Source: Lysobacteraceae bacterium
GTDB lineage: Bacteria; Pseudomonadota; Gammaproteobacteria; Xanthomonadales; Xanthomonadaceae
Assembly: GCA_016789405.1 (NCBI GenBank)
Contig: JAEUPQ010000010.1
Span: 62,001-126,000 of the forward strand
Length of the DNA stretch: 64,000 nucleotides
Direction: 5' to 3'
Part shown: piece after piece, positions 51,776 to 62,052 of the stretch
How the letters are laid out: every line of letters begins with the position of its first letter
Position numbering within the stretch: position 1 is the stretch's first letter
Notes under the pieces: generated by a model
Told to the model about the DNA's origin: nothing
The model's database searches: none
The model's input: only the letters and a program-made list of their open reading frames with translations
Position numbers and translations under genes: made by a program

Positions 51776-51789
51776 GTATACAGCGTACA
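51775..51789. promoter_or_regulatory. Possible TetR operator
   Basis: TGTATACAGCGTACA is an imperfect 15-base palindrome (TGTA ends, C near centre) overlapping the tetR start codon, 142 bases before hutU. It would suit autoregulation. Only the symmetry supports it. Confidence 0.4.
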
Positions 51790-51930
51790 CAATCCGGCGC
51801 GGGCCGGGCGGGAATCAATGACTTGCGGGTGATCCGGCTCGTCGCGGCCGATCTTTCGATGATGGGCGAGCGAAGCGCGGCGGGATAATTTCCCCATCGC
51901 CACCGCGCCACGCCGCGCAAGGATTCCGAC

Positions 51931-53619
51931 ATGACCGCCTCGAACGCCCCCGGCTCCAACCGTCACGATCCTTCCCGCAAGATCCGCGCGCCGCGCGGCA
52001 GCGAGAAGACCTGCAAGAGCTGGCTCAGCGAAGCCGCCTACCGGATGATCCAGAACAACCTCGATGCCGAGGTCGCGGAGCGTCCGGAAGACCTGGTGGT
52101 GTACGGCGGCATCGGCCGCGCCGCGCGCGACTGGGAGAGCTACGACGCCATCCTCGAATCGCTGCGCAATCTCGAAGACAACGAAACCCTGCTGATCCAG
52201 TCGGGCAAGCCGGTCGGCATCTTCCCGACCCATGCCGATGCGCCGCGCGTCCTGCTCGCCAATTCCAACCTGGTGCCGCACTGGGCGACCTGGGAACACT
52301 TCAACGAGCTGGATAGGAAGGGCCTGATGATGTACGGCCAGATGACGGCCGGTTCGTGGATCTACATCGGGTCGCAGGGCATCGTGCAGGGCACCTACGA
52401 GACCTTCGTCGAGATGGGCCGCCAGCACTACAACGTCGATCTCACCGGCAAGTGGCTGCTCACCGCCGGCCTCGGCGGCATGGGCGGCGCGCAGCCGCTG
52501 GCCGCCGCGCTGGCGGGCATGAGTTCGCTCAACATCGAATGCCGCCAGAGCAGCATCGACATGCGCCTGCGCACGCGCTACGTCGACGAACAGGCGACCG
52601 ATCTCGACGACGCGCTGGCCCGCATCGCGAAATACACCGCCGCCGGCGAAGCCAAGTCGATCGCGCTGCTCGGCAACGCCGCCGAGATCCTGCCGGAGCT
52701 CGTGCGTCGCGGCGTGCGTCCGGACTGCGTGACCGACCAGACCAGCGCGCACGATCCGGTGCACGGCTACCTGCCGATCGGCTGGACCGTGGACCAGTGG
52801 CTCGCCGAGCAGACGTCGAATCCGGAAGGCGTGCGCGATGCCGCGAAGCGCTCGATGCGCGTGCACGTCGAGGCGATGCTGGCGTTCCACGCGCAGGGCA
52901 TCCCGACCGTCGACTACGGCAACAACATCCGCCAGATGGCGTTCGACGAAGGCTGCGCGAATGCCTTCGATTTCCCGGGTTTCGTGCCGGCCTACGTGCG
53001 TCCGCTGTTCTGTCGCGGCGTCGGCCCGTTCCGCTGGGTCGCGCTGAGCGGTGATCCCGAGGACATCGCGAAGACCGATGCGAAGGTGAAGGAGCTGATT
53101 CCCGACGACGCGCATCTGCACCGCTGGCTGGACATGGCCGCCGAGCGCATCAGTTTCCAGGGTCTGCCGGCGCGCATCTGCTGGGTCGGCCTGGGGCTTC
53201 GTCATAAATTGGGCCTCGCGTTCAACGAGATGGTGCGCAACGGCGAACTGAAGGCGCCGATCGTGATCGGCCGCGACCACCTCGACAGCGGCAGCGTGTC
53301 CTCGCCGAACCGCGAGACCGAGGCGATGAAGGATGGCAGCGACGCGGTCAGCGACTGGCCGCTGCTCAACGCGATGCTCAACGTCGCCGGCGGCGCGACC
53401 TGGGTGTCGCTGCACCATGGCGGCGGTGTCGGCATGGGCTTCAGCCAGCACAGCGGCGTGGTGATCGTGTGCGATGGTACGGAAGAAGCGGACAAGCGCA
53501 TCGCCCGCGTGCTGTGGAACGATCCGGGCACCGGCGTCATGCGCCATGCCGACGCCGGCTACGAGATCGCGCAGCAGTGCGCGCGCGAGCAGGGCCTCAA
53601 GCTGCCGATGCAGCGCTGA
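51931..53619 (+). CDS. hutU: Urocanate hydratase
   Basis: The 562-residue NAD-dependent enzyme converts urocanate to imidazolonepropionate, step two of histidine degradation. Visible signatures include [26 protein letters not shown] (NAD binding), [58 protein letters not shown] and [15 protein letters not shown]. Length is typical. hutH follows after 19 bases. Confidence 0.97.
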   Translation: MTASNAPGSNRHDPSRKIRAPRGSEKTCKSWLSEAAYRMIQNNLDAEVAERPEDLVVYGGIGRAARDWESYDAILESLRNLEDNETLLIQSGKPVGIFPTHADAPRVLLANSNLVPHWATWEHFNELDRKGLMMYGQMTAGSWIYIGSQGIVQGTYETFVEMGRQHYNVDLTGKWLLTAGLGGMGGAQPLAAALAGMSSLNIECRQSSIDMRLRTRYVDEQATDLDDALARIAKYTAAGEAKSIALLGNAAEILPELVRRGVRPDCVTDQTSAHDPVHGYLPIGWTVDQWLAEQTSNPEGVRDAAKRSMRVHVEAMLAFHAQGIPTVDYGNNIRQMAFDEGCANAFDFPGFVPAYVRPLFCRGVGPFRWVALSGDPEDIAKTDAKVKELIPDDAHLHRWLDMAAERISFQGLPARICWVGLGLRHKLGLAFNEMVRNGELKAPIVIGRDHLDSGSVSSPNRETEAMKDGSDAVSDWPLLNAMLNVAGGATWVSLHHGGGVGMGFSQHSGVVIVCDGTEEADKRIARVLWNDPGTGVMRHADAGYEIAQQCAREQGLKLPMQR

Positions 53620-53638
53620 TCACCGGAGATATCGACAC

Positions 53639-55186
53639 ATGAACACGACTTTGACTCTGGTACCCGGTTCGGTTTCGCTCGCGCAGTGGCGCGCTGTCTG
53701 GAGCGGCGGCGTGACGATCGCGCTCGATGCTTCGGCATGGGGCCCGGTGCGCGCCTCCGCCGACGCCGTGGGCCGCATCGTCGCGGCCGGCAAGCCCGCG
53801 TACGGCATCAACACCGGTTTCGGCAAGCTCGCCAGCTCGCACATTCCCGAAGACCAGCTGGAGCGCCTGCAGGCGAACCTGATCCGCTCGCACTCGGTCG
53901 GCGTCGGCGCGCTGATGGACGATGCCGTGGTGCGCCTGATCCTTGCGATGAAGATCGCGAGCCTCGCGCGCGGCTGCTCGGGCGTGCGTCCGCAGCTGCT
54001 CGACACCATGATCGCCGCGTACAACGCCGGCATCCTGCCGTGCATCCCGGCGAAGGGTTCGGTCGGCGCATCCGGCGATCTCGCGCCGCTGTCGCACATG
54101 ACGCTCGCGCTGATGGGCGAGGGCGAAGTGCGCGTGAACGGCGAAATCCGCGACGCTGCATCGGCGCTCGCCGCCGCCGGCATCGCGCCGATCGTGCTGG
54201 CCGCGAAGGAAGGTCTCGCACTCATCAACGGCACGCAGGCGTCCACCGCATTGGCGCTGCAGGGCCTGTTCCTCGCCGAGCACGTGTTCTCGGCCGCGAT
54301 CGCCTCCGGTGCGCTGTCGGTCGACGCCGCGCGTGGTTCCGACGCGCCGTTCGACGCGCGCATCCACGCGGTGCGCGGCCAGCCCGGGCAGATCGCGGTC
54401 GCCGCACGCTATCGCGCGCTGCTCGAAGGCTCCGAGATCCGGCGCTCGCATCTGGTCGGCGACGACCGCGTGCAGGACCCGTATTCGCTGCGCTGCCAGC
54501 CGCAGGTCATGGGCGCGTGCCTCGACCTGATGCGCCAGGTGTCGGTCACGCTGTCGACCGAGGCCAATGCCGTCTCCGACAACCCGCTGCTGTTTGAGCA
54601 GGACGGCGAGTGGTCGGTGCTGTCCGGCGGCAATTTCCACGCCGAGCCCGTCGCGTTCGCCGCCGACACGCTGGCGCTGGCGATCGCCGAGATCGGCGCG
54701 CTGTCCGAACGCCGCATCGCGCTGCTGATCGACGCCTCGCTGTCGCGCCTGCCGGCCTTCCTCGTGCCCGAACCCGGCCTCAACTCCGGCTTCATGATCG
54801 CCCACGTCACCGCCGCCGCGCTGGCGTCGGAGAACAAGTCGCTGGCGCATCCGGCCAGCGTCGACAGCCTGCCGACCTCGGCCAACCAGGAAGACCATGT
54901 GAGCATGGCGACCTTCGCCGGCCGACGCCTCACCGAGATGGCGAAGAACACCGCGTACATCGTCGGCATCGAACTGCTCGCCGCCGCGCAGGGCATCGAT
55001 TTCCACACGGGCTTGAAGACCTCTGCCACCCTCGCCGAGTACCACGCCGCCCTGCGCGAACGCGTGCCGTTCTACGCCGAGGACCGCTACCTCGCGCCCG
55101 ACCTGCAGGCCGCGCAGGACCTGGTGCTGTCGGGGCGCTTCGATGCGGTAGCGGCGGAGCTGCTGTTTTCGTTGGGCGCTGCCTGA
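53639..55186 (+). CDS. hutH: Histidine ammonia-lyase
   Basis: This 515-residue enzyme removes ammonia from histidine to give urocanate. The MIO prosthetic group forms from Ala144-Ser145-Gly146 within [32 protein letters not shown] and [14 protein letters not shown] are further family marks. The ATG at 53639 with CGGAG ahead is the natural start. Together with hutU it forms an operon. Confidence 0.97.
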   Translation: MNTTLTLVPGSVSLAQWRAVWSGGVTIALDASAWGPVRASADAVGRIVAAGKPAYGINTGFGKLASSHIPEDQLERLQANLIRSHSVGVGALMDDAVVRLILAMKIASLARGCSGVRPQLLDTMIAAYNAGILPCIPAKGSVGASGDLAPLSHMTLALMGEGEVRVNGEIRDAASALAAAGIAPIVLAAKEGLALINGTQASTALALQGLFLAEHVFSAAIASGALSVDAARGSDAPFDARIHAVRGQPGQIAVAARYRALLEGSEIRRSHLVGDDRVQDPYSLRCQPQVMGACLDLMRQVSVTLSTEANAVSDNPLLFEQDGEWSVLSGGNFHAEPVAFAADTLALAIAEIGALSERRIALLIDASLSRLPAFLVPEPGLNSGFMIAHVTAAALASENKSLAHPASVDSLPTSANQEDHVSMATFAGRRLTEMAKNTAYIVGIELLAAAQGIDFHTGLKTSATLAEYHAALRERVPFYAEDRYLAPDLQAAQDLVLSGRFDAVAAELLFSLGAA

Positions 55187-55223
55187 CGATTGACCGTCGC
55201 TGCCGACATGGCATGCTTTGACG

Positions 55224-56201
55224 ATGTCGAGGCATGCCAAACGAGATGTTCGCTGGATACCCGGGCGTGGCCCCGACGAAGCCGCGTTGGCCCGGCTTCG
55301 CAAGCGTTTCCCGCGCCCCGGATCGCCGATGGGCGAAGCATGGTTCATGGGCGACGAGCGGCGGATGTTCGATGCGCTGATGGCGCCGGATGTTTCCGCA
55401 TGGCCTGTCGACGAGATCGAACAGGCGTTGTCGGAGTCGAGTTCCGGTCCCGTCTGCTTCGGTCACATGCGTGAATGGAGCGAATGGTTTCCTTACCTGC
55501 TGCACGCCTCCCTCGAGCACGTGGGCCCGTGGTCGCCAGCATCCATCTTCGGCGGACTGGTCACGAACATGATGGTGCATTGCCCGCAAAGGACCTCGTC
55601 ACGCTACGGTGAGAAATTCGTCGATGATGTGCTGGCGACCCTGGGGCAATTGCCGATGGCCGCCAGGTTCTGGTCTGGCGACCATCTCGCGACCAGGACG
55701 GCATTCCAGCCATTGCAGCGTTGGCCTGTCGGCGTAAGGCTCGCGGATGACGGCGACCTCCACGCGGCCTTCTGGTTGGTGGCGAAGTACCTGCACCCCG
55801 ATAACATCGAGGATTGGTTGGGCAGCGTCGTCGAGATCGACGATCCCGCATGGGGTGCGGGGTTGGTCTGCTGGTTGGCGCAAGCGGGGCCTGCGCTTGA
55901 CGATCCGGTTTCGTGGCCAGGTAGCGATGAGGCGCGACAGGGAGCATGGAGCGGTTCGCACATCCTGCGAGGCGGGAAGATCGCGGACGAAGACGGGGTC
56001 GAGTTCGATTGCGGTCCATTCCTGGAGCCTGGCCGTGTTGCTGCCTTGTCTGCGGCCGTGGCGCGTGTACTCGATCGACGTCGATTGGATGAGTGGCGAC
56101 AGCGCCTGTTGCTGCTTGGTCGCGATGAATCGCTCGATGCGGTGCTTGGTACATACGACACCCATTGCGCGGCCGTGTCGAAGAGGTATCGACTGTCCTG
56201 A
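55224..56201 (+). CDS. Unknown 325-residue protein
   Basis: The product, MSRHAKRDVRWIPGRGPDEAAL and onward, is soluble and helical, with WSEWFPYLLHASLEHVGPWSPASIFGGLVTNMM and HPDNIEDWLGSVVEIDDPAWGAGLVCWLAQAG as notable stretches. Several Trp suggest a packed helical-repeat protein. No family is recognised. Start 55224 is the first ATG; TTG at 55218 is an alternative. Confidence 0.68.
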   Translation: MSRHAKRDVRWIPGRGPDEAALARLRKRFPRPGSPMGEAWFMGDERRMFDALMAPDVSAWPVDEIEQALSESSSGPVCFGHMREWSEWFPYLLHASLEHVGPWSPASIFGGLVTNMMVHCPQRTSSRYGEKFVDDVLATLGQLPMAARFWSGDHLATRTAFQPLQRWPVGVRLADDGDLHAAFWLVAKYLHPDNIEDWLGSVVEIDDPAWGAGLVCWLAQAGPALDDPVSWPGSDEARQGAWSGSHILRGGKIADEDGVEFDCGPFLEPGRVAALSAAVARVLDRRRLDEWRQRLLLLGRDESLDAVLGTYDTHCAAVSKRYRLS

Positions 56202-56630
56202 TCGCGTCATCGTTATCCCGGCATTCGCGCCAGTTTGGAAGATGCTGCGGTGCGGAAAATTCGAGCAAGTCGTTGACAGAGACTTTGCTGATCTTGCCTT
56301 CGCTGCGATCGACGTGATCTCTCGCAGCCTCATGTCGATCCGGCAATAAGCGACGCGGATGCGCGTCTGACCGCACGGACTCGCGCTGGACAATGCGTGA
56401 TGGCCTTGTGCGCGCGCTGCCTGCGCGACTCATGACTTCCTGATATCCGTTCCGGTATGTCCGATCACGGACATCCGGGGCGCGCATGGTCATGTCGTTC
56501 GCGACATGAAGACCCAGCGGCTGTTCATTGGGCTGGAGGTTGCGCGACCCCTAGGGTCTGCGCCGCGAATCGGGCCGGCTTCCGCGATGCGGAACGCCGC
56601 GATTCGCGACACCCACCCAGGAGACATGTC
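56202..56630. other. Intergenic region with nested hairpins
   Basis: About 430 bases with no convincing gene. Near its end CGCGAATCG (56564-56572) pairs with CGATTCGCG (56600-56608) around an inner hairpin TTCCGC/GCGGAA (56580-56594), just before the dioxygenase-like gene. It may be a leader structure. Confidence 0.45.
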
Positions 56631-57356
56631 ATGTCGGTCGAGTCCAAGGAAAGACGCAAGGCCCTGCAATTGTTCGGTGCCACATCGCTGCTTGCATTGG
56701 CAGGCGGCGCGAAGTCGCAACAGTTGTGCCGCAATGGCGGCGAGAGCACGGCCGGGCCATATCCCGATACCGTACTGCGCAATCGCCGTGATCTGCGCAC
56801 CAATTCCACCAGCACGATCCCCAAGCCCGGCGCCGCGCTCACACTTCGCGTGCGTGTGGTCGACATCCTCAACAACTGCGCACCGATCCGGAATGCCGTC
56901 GTGGACATCTGGTCCTGCGATGCCACCGGTCTGTACTCGGGCTATTCAGCGTTCAATACCGTGGGCCAGGATTTCTGCCGCGGCTACCAGGTCACCGATG
57001 CGAACGGCGTCGCCGAGTTCGTGACCCTGTTCCCGGGCAGCTACACCGGCCGCGCGATCCACATCCACGCGGCGGTGCAGAACGCCGCGCGCCGGGTCTC
57101 GCCGAACGCGCATGGTCGCAACCTGTCCAGCGTGTTCGTCTGCCAGTTCTATTTCGCCCGCAGCGTGGTCGACCAGGTGTTCAACACCAACCCGATCTAC
57201 CGTCGCGGCGCGCCGATCACGCCCAACGAGAACGATTTCATCTACCGCAACGAAGGCGGCCCTTCGTACCTGACGAACGTGGTGGCCAGCGGTGGGGGCT
57301 ATCTCGGCAATGTGCAGATCGGCACCACGCGCGCTGGCGTCGGCAATCCGGTCTGA
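56631..57356 (+). CDS. Secreted intradiol dioxygenase-like protein
   Basis: The 241-residue protein has a Tat-like N-terminus (ERRKALQLFGATSLLALAGGA) and the intradiol ring-cleavage fold: ESTAGPYPDTVLRN, NAVVDIWSCDATGLYSGYS, FCRGYQVTDANGVAEFVTLFPGSYTGRAIHIHAAVQ. Candidate iron ligands are the Tyr residues and the HIH pair. True enzymes split catechols with Fe(III); exported members are of unknown substrate. The ribosome site CAGGAG sits ten bases ahead of ATG 56631. Confidence 0.88.
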   Translation: MSVESKERRKALQLFGATSLLALAGGAKSQQLCRNGGESTAGPYPDTVLRNRRDLRTNSTSTIPKPGAALTLRVRVVDILNNCAPIRNAVVDIWSCDATGLYSGYSAFNTVGQDFCRGYQVTDANGVAEFVTLFPGSYTGRAIHIHAAVQNAARRVSPNAHGRNLSSVFVCQFYFARSVVDQVFNTNPIYRRGAPITPNENDFIYRNEGGPSYLTNVVASGGGYLGNVQIGTTRAGVGNPV

Positions 57357-57419
57357 ATGGCGGCGACACCTGATCCCCTTGTGAGCCTTGCGACGCCTGT
57401 CCCCGGAATGCGTCGGTTC

Positions 57420-57446
57420 GGCGGGCCTGCGGGCCCGCCTTTTTTT
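57420..57446 (+). terminator. Intrinsic terminator
   Basis: Stem GGCGGGCC/GGCCCGCC with loop TGCG and seven T residues between convergent genes. Confidence 0.9.
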
Positions 57447-57988
57447 CACGACGCAGGATCAGCCCTCTTGCGCAACAACCCTGCGATGTCGTCCAGCCGG
57501 TCGCGGATCTCTTCGAGCAGTTTCACATGCCGGTCGCTGGCATCGGATGGCAGGGGCTGCGGAGCACGCAGGCGGTCGCGACGACGCAGGATCTCGGCGC
57601 GCAGCGCATGCGCGTCGACGATGCCGACCAGCTGCATCGTGTGCGCCTGGCCCTGGCTCATGCCGGCGGTCTCGATGCGCAGCAGGCTGAGGTTGAATTG
57701 ACGGAGCAGCGGGCCTTCGATGAAGGTGACGTCCTGGATGTTCTCGAGCGGAATGGTCTTCTCCACCTGGAACAGGATGCCCTTGCGGAAGCTCAGCACC
57801 TTGTCGTCGAGGACGCACTTGAGCTTTCGGAAGTACTCGGCGGCCCACCATTGCCCTGGTCCCAACACCCAGATGAGGATCAGCGGGCTGAAGACCACCG
57901 TGATCAGCAGCATCCAGGCGACATAGATGAGCATGTAGCGGCGGACCAGCGGGTTGAAGCTGGCGACGTAGGGGGCGTGCTCGGACAT
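57446..57988 (-). CDS. Bacterial PH domain (bPH2/YdbS-like) membrane protein
   Basis: The 180-residue protein has two transmembrane helices (YMLIYVAWMLLITVVFSPLIL and nearby) and a bPH2 domain with VLDDKVLSFRKGILFQVEKTIPLENIQDVTFIEG, QFNLSLLRIETAG. The C-terminal part is charged and may form a coiled coil (HVKLLEEIRDRLDDIAGLLRKRA). Its role is unknown; related proteins lie in the membrane and may act in pairs. Confidence 0.85.
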   Translation of the reverse strand: MSEHAPYVASFNPLVRRYMLIYVAWMLLITVVFSPLILIWVLGPGQWWAAEYFRKLKCVLDDKVLSFRKGILFQVEKTIPLENIQDVTFIEGPLLRQFNLSLLRIETAGMSQGQAHTMQLVGIVDAHALRAEILRRRDRLRAPQPLPSDASDRHVKLLEEIRDRLDDIAGLLRKRADPAS

Positions 57989-58148
57989 GCGGGGCTCGGG
58001 CGGGTGGCGGCATACGGGGGGCAGGATTGTGTCATGCGCCCCGAGGGCGCGGCACGGAAGCTGCATCCGGCCACGGGCGCGGCCCGTAGGCATTGACCGT
58101 GGATCGCCTGCAGAGGAGCCTGTGGGCGGACGAACCCGGAGTCGACCC

Positions 58149-58565
58149 ATGCGCCTGAAACCGTTCGCCAAGCTGTACCTGATCGTACTGCCCGTTTTCT
58201 TCGCCCTCGACATGCTCTGGCTGGGTCTGCTGGCCAAGGACTTCTACGACGCGCAGATCGGCGCGCTGCTGAAGGCCGACGTGAACTGGACGGCGGCAGT
58301 CGTCTTCTATCTCGTCTTCATCGCCGGGATCGTGCATTTCGTGCTGATGCCGGCGGTGGAGAAGAACTCGCTGAAGCAGGCGGCGCTCAACGGCGCGGCG
58401 TTCGGCTTCGTGACCTACGCGACCTTCGACCTCACCAGCCTCGCGCTGATCCGCGACTGGCCGCTGGCGATCACGCTGCTGGACCTGGCTTGGGGCACGG
58501 TGCTGACGGCGAGCGTGTCCTCGATCGCCTTTGCCCTGCATCGCATGGGAGGGAAGGCCGCATGA
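58149..58565 (+). CDS. DUF2177 family membrane protein
   Basis: The 138-residue protein has four helices and the DUF2177 pattern FALDMLWLGLLAKDFYDAQIG, NGAAFGFVTYATFDLTSLALIRDWP and LDLAWGTVLTA. Its stop overlaps the next gene start (ATGA), so both are one unit. Confidence 0.9.
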   Translation: MRLKPFAKLYLIVLPVFFALDMLWLGLLAKDFYDAQIGALLKADVNWTAAVVFYLVFIAGIVHFVLMPAVEKNSLKQAALNGAAFGFVTYATFDLTSLALIRDWPLAITLLDLAWGTVLTASVSSIAFALHRMGGKAA

Positions 58566-59341
58566 ATTTCGTCGGATTCGAGCACCTGGGCTGGCCGGCC
58601 GTCGCGATGGTCGCGCTGGCGGTGGGCATGTGGCTGCTCAGCGTGAAGCTGCGCGACGTGAGCATCGTCGACAGCGCGTGGTCGATCTTCTTCCTGCTGT
58701 TCGCGCTGGTCTTCGCATGGCGGCAGGGCGACGGGTCAGTCGCGACGCTGGCGATGCTGGCGCTGGTCGCGGCCTGGGCGCTGCGGCTGTCGATCTACAT
58801 CACCTGGCGCAACCACGGCCATGGCGAGGACCGGCGCTACCAGGCGATCCGTGCGCGCAACCAGCCGAACTTCGCGTTCAAGAGTCTCTATCTCGTGTTC
58901 CTGCTGCAGGCGGTGCTGGCCTTCATCATCGCGATGCCGCTGGTGCCGGCGCTCAATGGTTCGCACGACGCGAACCTGGTGACGTGGCTGGGCATGGCAG
59001 TGGCTGCGTTCGGCCTGCTGTTCGAGACCGTCGGCGATGCGCAGATGGCGCGGTTCAAGGCCGATCCCGCATCAGCGGGGCTGGTGATGGATCGCGGCCT
59101 GTGGCGCTACACGCGGCATCCGAACTATTTCGGCGAATCGGTGTTCTGGTGGGGCGTGTGGATCGCGTCGGCCAGCCAGGGCGGTGCGTGGACGGTGTTC
59201 TCGCCGGTTCTGATGACCTTCCTGCTGCTGCGCGTCTCCGGCGTGCCTTTGCTCGAAGCGGACCTCAAGCAGCGACGCCCGGCCTATGCGGAGTACCTGC
59301 GCACCACGTCGTCGTTCGTGCCGTGGCCGCCGAAGCGCTGA
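58562..59341 (+). CDS. DUF1295 / steroid 5-alpha-reductase-like membrane protein
   Basis: The 259-residue protein has six or seven helices and the signature GLWRYTRHPNYFGESVFWWGVW of the DUF1295 and isoprenylcysteine-methyltransferase-like fold, where the RHPNY region binds the cofactor (NADPH or SAM). A DUF2177-DUF1295 pair is a recurring unit. The substrate is likely a lipid; this is inferred. Confidence 0.9.
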   Translation: MNFVGFEHLGWPAVAMVALAVGMWLLSVKLRDVSIVDSAWSIFFLLFALVFAWRQGDGSVATLAMLALVAAWALRLSIYITWRNHGHGEDRRYQAIRARNQPNFAFKSLYLVFLLQAVLAFIIAMPLVPALNGSHDANLVTWLGMAVAAFGLLFETVGDAQMARFKADPASAGLVMDRGLWRYTRHPNYFGESVFWWGVWIASASQGGAWTVFSPVLMTFLLLRVSGVPLLEADLKQRRPAYAEYLRTTSSFVPWPPKR

Positions 59342-59362
59342 CAGCGCTCCGATGGCGGTCCT

Positions 59363-60278
59363 TCAGCCGCTCCACGCACGAATGAACGGCGCGAGTTGCG
59401 GCAGCAGGTCGACGGTGCCGTGCAGGGCGACTACCAGCCACAGCGAGCGCGTGCGTGCCCAGAGCACGCCGAAGGCGATGCCGGCGGGGGCGATCATCAC
59501 CACCGAATAGGCGATGGCCCATGGCAGCGTGGCGTCGGCGACGCCTTCCATGGCGTGCGCGCCGCGCAGGTACAGGCCGGGCGCGTGCGCAAGGCCGAAC
59601 AGCAGGGAGGCCCACAGCACTGCGGCGACCTGCGAGCGCGTGGCGTCGGCGATGCGCTGCTGCAGCACGCGCCGGAACAGCACCTCCTCGCACAGTCCGG
59701 CTTCGACGATCTGCCACAGCCAGCACAGCGGGATCGCCCAGCGTGCTTATGGCGGGCGCGAGCTCGCGCAGGGTGGTCAAGCCACGGCCGAACACGGCCT
59801 GGAAGGCAAGGAAGGCCACGGCCATGCCGACGAACACCCACCACAGCCGTGCGCTGCCGAATCGCGGGCGCAGCGTGCTGCCGCCCAGGAACAGCAGGAC
59901 GGGCAGGACGACCATGGTCGCCAGCTTCAGCGCGGTCTGGGCGATGGACTGCGCGGGTTCCGCTGGCCATTGCGACTGCACAGCGGAGAAGCCCCAGCCC
60001 AGCACGAGGATGGCGAACAGGGCGAGGTAGACCAGCGGACCGGTCAGTCGTTTCGAGGGCGTCGACAATCGGGGGCGGTCGTCGTGGCCGCGGTGCCGGC
60101 CTCTCGTGAGCAGCCAGGCGATGGCGGGAAAGGCGCCGCCGAGCACGGCCAGCAGGAAAAGGGGTTCGACCAGGTTCGCGCCGGGCATGCGCGCCAGCGT
60201 GGCCAGCGACAGGGCATAGGCACCTGTCGCCACGATCGCTGCGACGAGGGCGGGACGTCCGGGCAGGTCGATGGCCAT
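59363..60278 (-). pseudogene. CPBP-family intramembrane protease, broken by a one-base frameshift
   Basis: The N-terminal part (from 60278, five or so helices) and the catalytic part (GLCEEVLFRRVLQQ, FGLAHAPGLYLRG, ALHGTVDLL) are in different frames. An extra base around 59747-59748 (GCTTATGG on the plus strand) explains it: without one T the text reads APAIARWAIPLCWLWQIVEAG and joins them. The three CPBP motifs are intact. CPBP proteins cleave within membranes. This is a recent mutation or a sequencing error. Confidence 0.85.
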
Positions 60279-60491
60279 GGTCCTGCATCATGCGCCGATG
60301 TCACCCGGGCGCCGCGCGGCATTCGTCACCCAACCAACGACAGGGGTGCGCTGCATCAAGTCGAAAACGGCCTTTCGTCACGTGATGGAAGGCTCGCGGA
60401 CGACATACCCGGGCGCATGCGGCGAAGCGTGATTGCTGTCGCGGTGGAGAGCGTCGAAAGGGCGTCTCATCGACCTGCATCCGGAGGTCGC

Positions 60492-60635
60492 ATGAGCAGT
60501 ACCCGTTCCTCGAACCGAGCCGAGAAGCTCGAACAGATCGCCCGCATCGTCCTGGGGGCAGCACTGGCAGCCGCGGTGTTCTGGGCGATGGCCGATGGCG
60601 GGATGCCCTGGTCGATGACCGGCGGCGGGCCCTGA
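60492..60635 (+). CDS. Small 47-residue membrane protein
   Basis: ATG 60492 with GGAGG at 60483-60487 opens a short frame (MSSTRSSNRAEKLEQIARIV and onward) with one helix (VLGAALAAAVFWAMA) and a Gly-rich end. The strong ribosome site is the main support. No family is known. Confidence 0.6.
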   Translation: MSSTRSSNRAEKLEQIARIVLGAALAAAVFWAMADGGMPWSMTGGGP

Positions 60636-60680
60636 GCCGGGACGAGCCCTGCGCTGTGCCTGCCGCGATATCCTGCGGCC

Positions 60681-61400
60681 ATGACCGCGACACTCTCCGT
60701 CTGCCCATCTGATCGTCGTTCCGACCATCCACTGGACAACCCGTTCTGGACCGCGTTGCGCTCGCGTCACGCCGATCTCGCCCTGGGGCATGGCGACGTG
60801 GCCCGATATCCCGCCGACGTCGCGCCTTTCCTCGGGCTCGCGCATGCCGATGTGGAGATTGGCGCGGCCTGCGAGGCGCTCGTGCCGGCGGGAGACAGCG
60901 TCTATCTGCTGGGTGTCGCGCCCGCGCGCGTGCCGGCAGGTTGGCGGCTCGATGCGTTCGCGCCCTTGGCGCAGATGATCCGCGAGGCGCCGGTCGACGT
61001 ACCGGAGGGCGCCTCCCATCGCCAGCTCGACGACGACGACCGCGACGATGTGCTGGCGCTGACCGCGCTGGTCTATCCGCACTACTTCCGGCCGCGCACC
61101 ATGGCGCTGGGTCGCTACTTCGGCGTGCATGCCGACACGGCGCTCGCGGCGATCGCGGGCGAACGCCTCGCCACGGACGACTTCCAGGAAGTCAGCGCCA
61201 TCTGCACGCATCCCGACCATCTCGGTCGTGGTCATGCGCACCGGCTCACCGCGATGCTCACCAACGACATCCTCGCGCAGGGGCGAACGCCCTACCTGCA
61301 TGTCAGCCATGCGAACGTGCGCGCGAAGGCGCTGTACGAACGCATCGGCTATCGACTGCGGCGCGACATCGGCTTCTGGGCGCTGCGGCGCGCGACCTGA
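60681..61400 (+). CDS. GNAT family N-acetyltransferase
   Basis: The 239-residue protein has an N-terminal helical part and a GNAT domain with DFQEVSAICTHPDHLGRGHAHRLTAMLTNDIL (acetyl-CoA pyrophosphate loop LGRGHA) and VRAKALYERIGYRLRRDIGFWAL. It moves an acetyl group from acetyl-CoA to an unknown amine. Confidence 0.9.
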   Translation: MTATLSVCPSDRRSDHPLDNPFWTALRSRHADLALGHGDVARYPADVAPFLGLAHADVEIGAACEALVPAGDSVYLLGVAPARVPAGWRLDAFAPLAQMIREAPVDVPEGASHRQLDDDDRDDVLALTALVYPHYFRPRTMALGRYFGVHADTALAAIAGERLATDDFQEVSAICTHPDHLGRGHAHRLTAMLTNDILAQGRTPYLHVSHANVRAKALYERIGYRLRRDIGFWALRRAT

Positions 61401-61411
61401 TGCAGCGACAG

Positions 61412-61431
61412 GCCCCCTGCGGGCAGGGGGC
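61412..61431. terminator. Hairpin between convergent genes
   Basis: GCCCCCTGC/GCAGGGGGC with a two-base loop, 11 bases after the GNAT stop. No T-run. Confidence 0.5.
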
Positions 61432-61484
61432 GAGCGCCTGGGTTGCGACGTGGTCCGGGCGGCGTCCTTGCCGTCGTCCGGGCG

Positions 61485-62048
61485 CTAGCCAGCCTGGACG
61501 AAGTCCGCCGGATCCGCTTCTTCGGCGAGCAGCAGGCGGATGTCGTGGGTCGGCAGCAGCATCTTCAACTGCGCGGCCAGCGGCTTGAGCTGGTCGTGGC
61601 TGGTGCACAGCAGCCAGATGCGGTCGATCATGTCTTCGTAACTGGCTTCCGGGTCCCACTGCACGGCGCCACTCTGCGCGACGATCTGCAGCAGCTGCCG
61701 AGCGATGCCGCGTGCCTGTTCCACCTTGGCCGCGTGGGGCTGCAGTGCGAGCTGCACGCTCTGCTGCAGGTCGTGCAGCAGCAGCGCAGCGGCGGTGAGC
61801 TGCCGTCGGCGCAGGGTGCCGCGCTTCTCGTCGTCGAACATCGGTGCGAGCACCCGCGACTTGAAGCCGGCCACATCCGCCGCCGCCACCAGGCGATGCC
61901 CGGACAGGGTCTGCTCGGTGGCGTCGATCCACGCGAGCAGCTGCGGCAGCGCCTGCGGCGTCTTGCGTTCGAACGCGCGGACCAGCGCGGGGAACTGCAG
62001 CAGCGCGTCGGACAGTTGTCGTGTCAATTGCAGCGTCGATCTGAACAT
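61485..62048 (-). CDS. Unknown helical protein, third gene of the DUF2589 operon
   Basis: The 187-residue product appears wholly helical (STLQLTRQLSDALLQFPALVRAFERKTPQALPQLLAWIDATEQ) and has no signal. It follows the middle gene by four bases. No family is recognised. The coiled, amphipathic pattern suggests an interaction partner of the DUF2589 protein. Confidence 0.7.
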   Translation of the reverse strand: MFRSTLQLTRQLSDALLQFPALVRAFERKTPQALPQLLAWIDATEQTLSGHRLVAAADVAGFKSRVLAPMFDDEKRGTLRRRQLTAAALLLHDLQQSVQLALQPHAAKVEQARGIARQLLQIVAQSGAVQWDPEASYEDMIDRIWLLCTSHDQLKPLAAQLKMLLPTHDIRLLLAEEADPADFVQAG

Positions 62049-62052
62049 GGCG

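Noticed and set aside
56457..56630. Extended N-terminus for the dioxygenase-like gene
   Set aside because: The upstream part translates the nested hairpins; ATG 56631 has a good ribosome site and gives a Tat-like signal.
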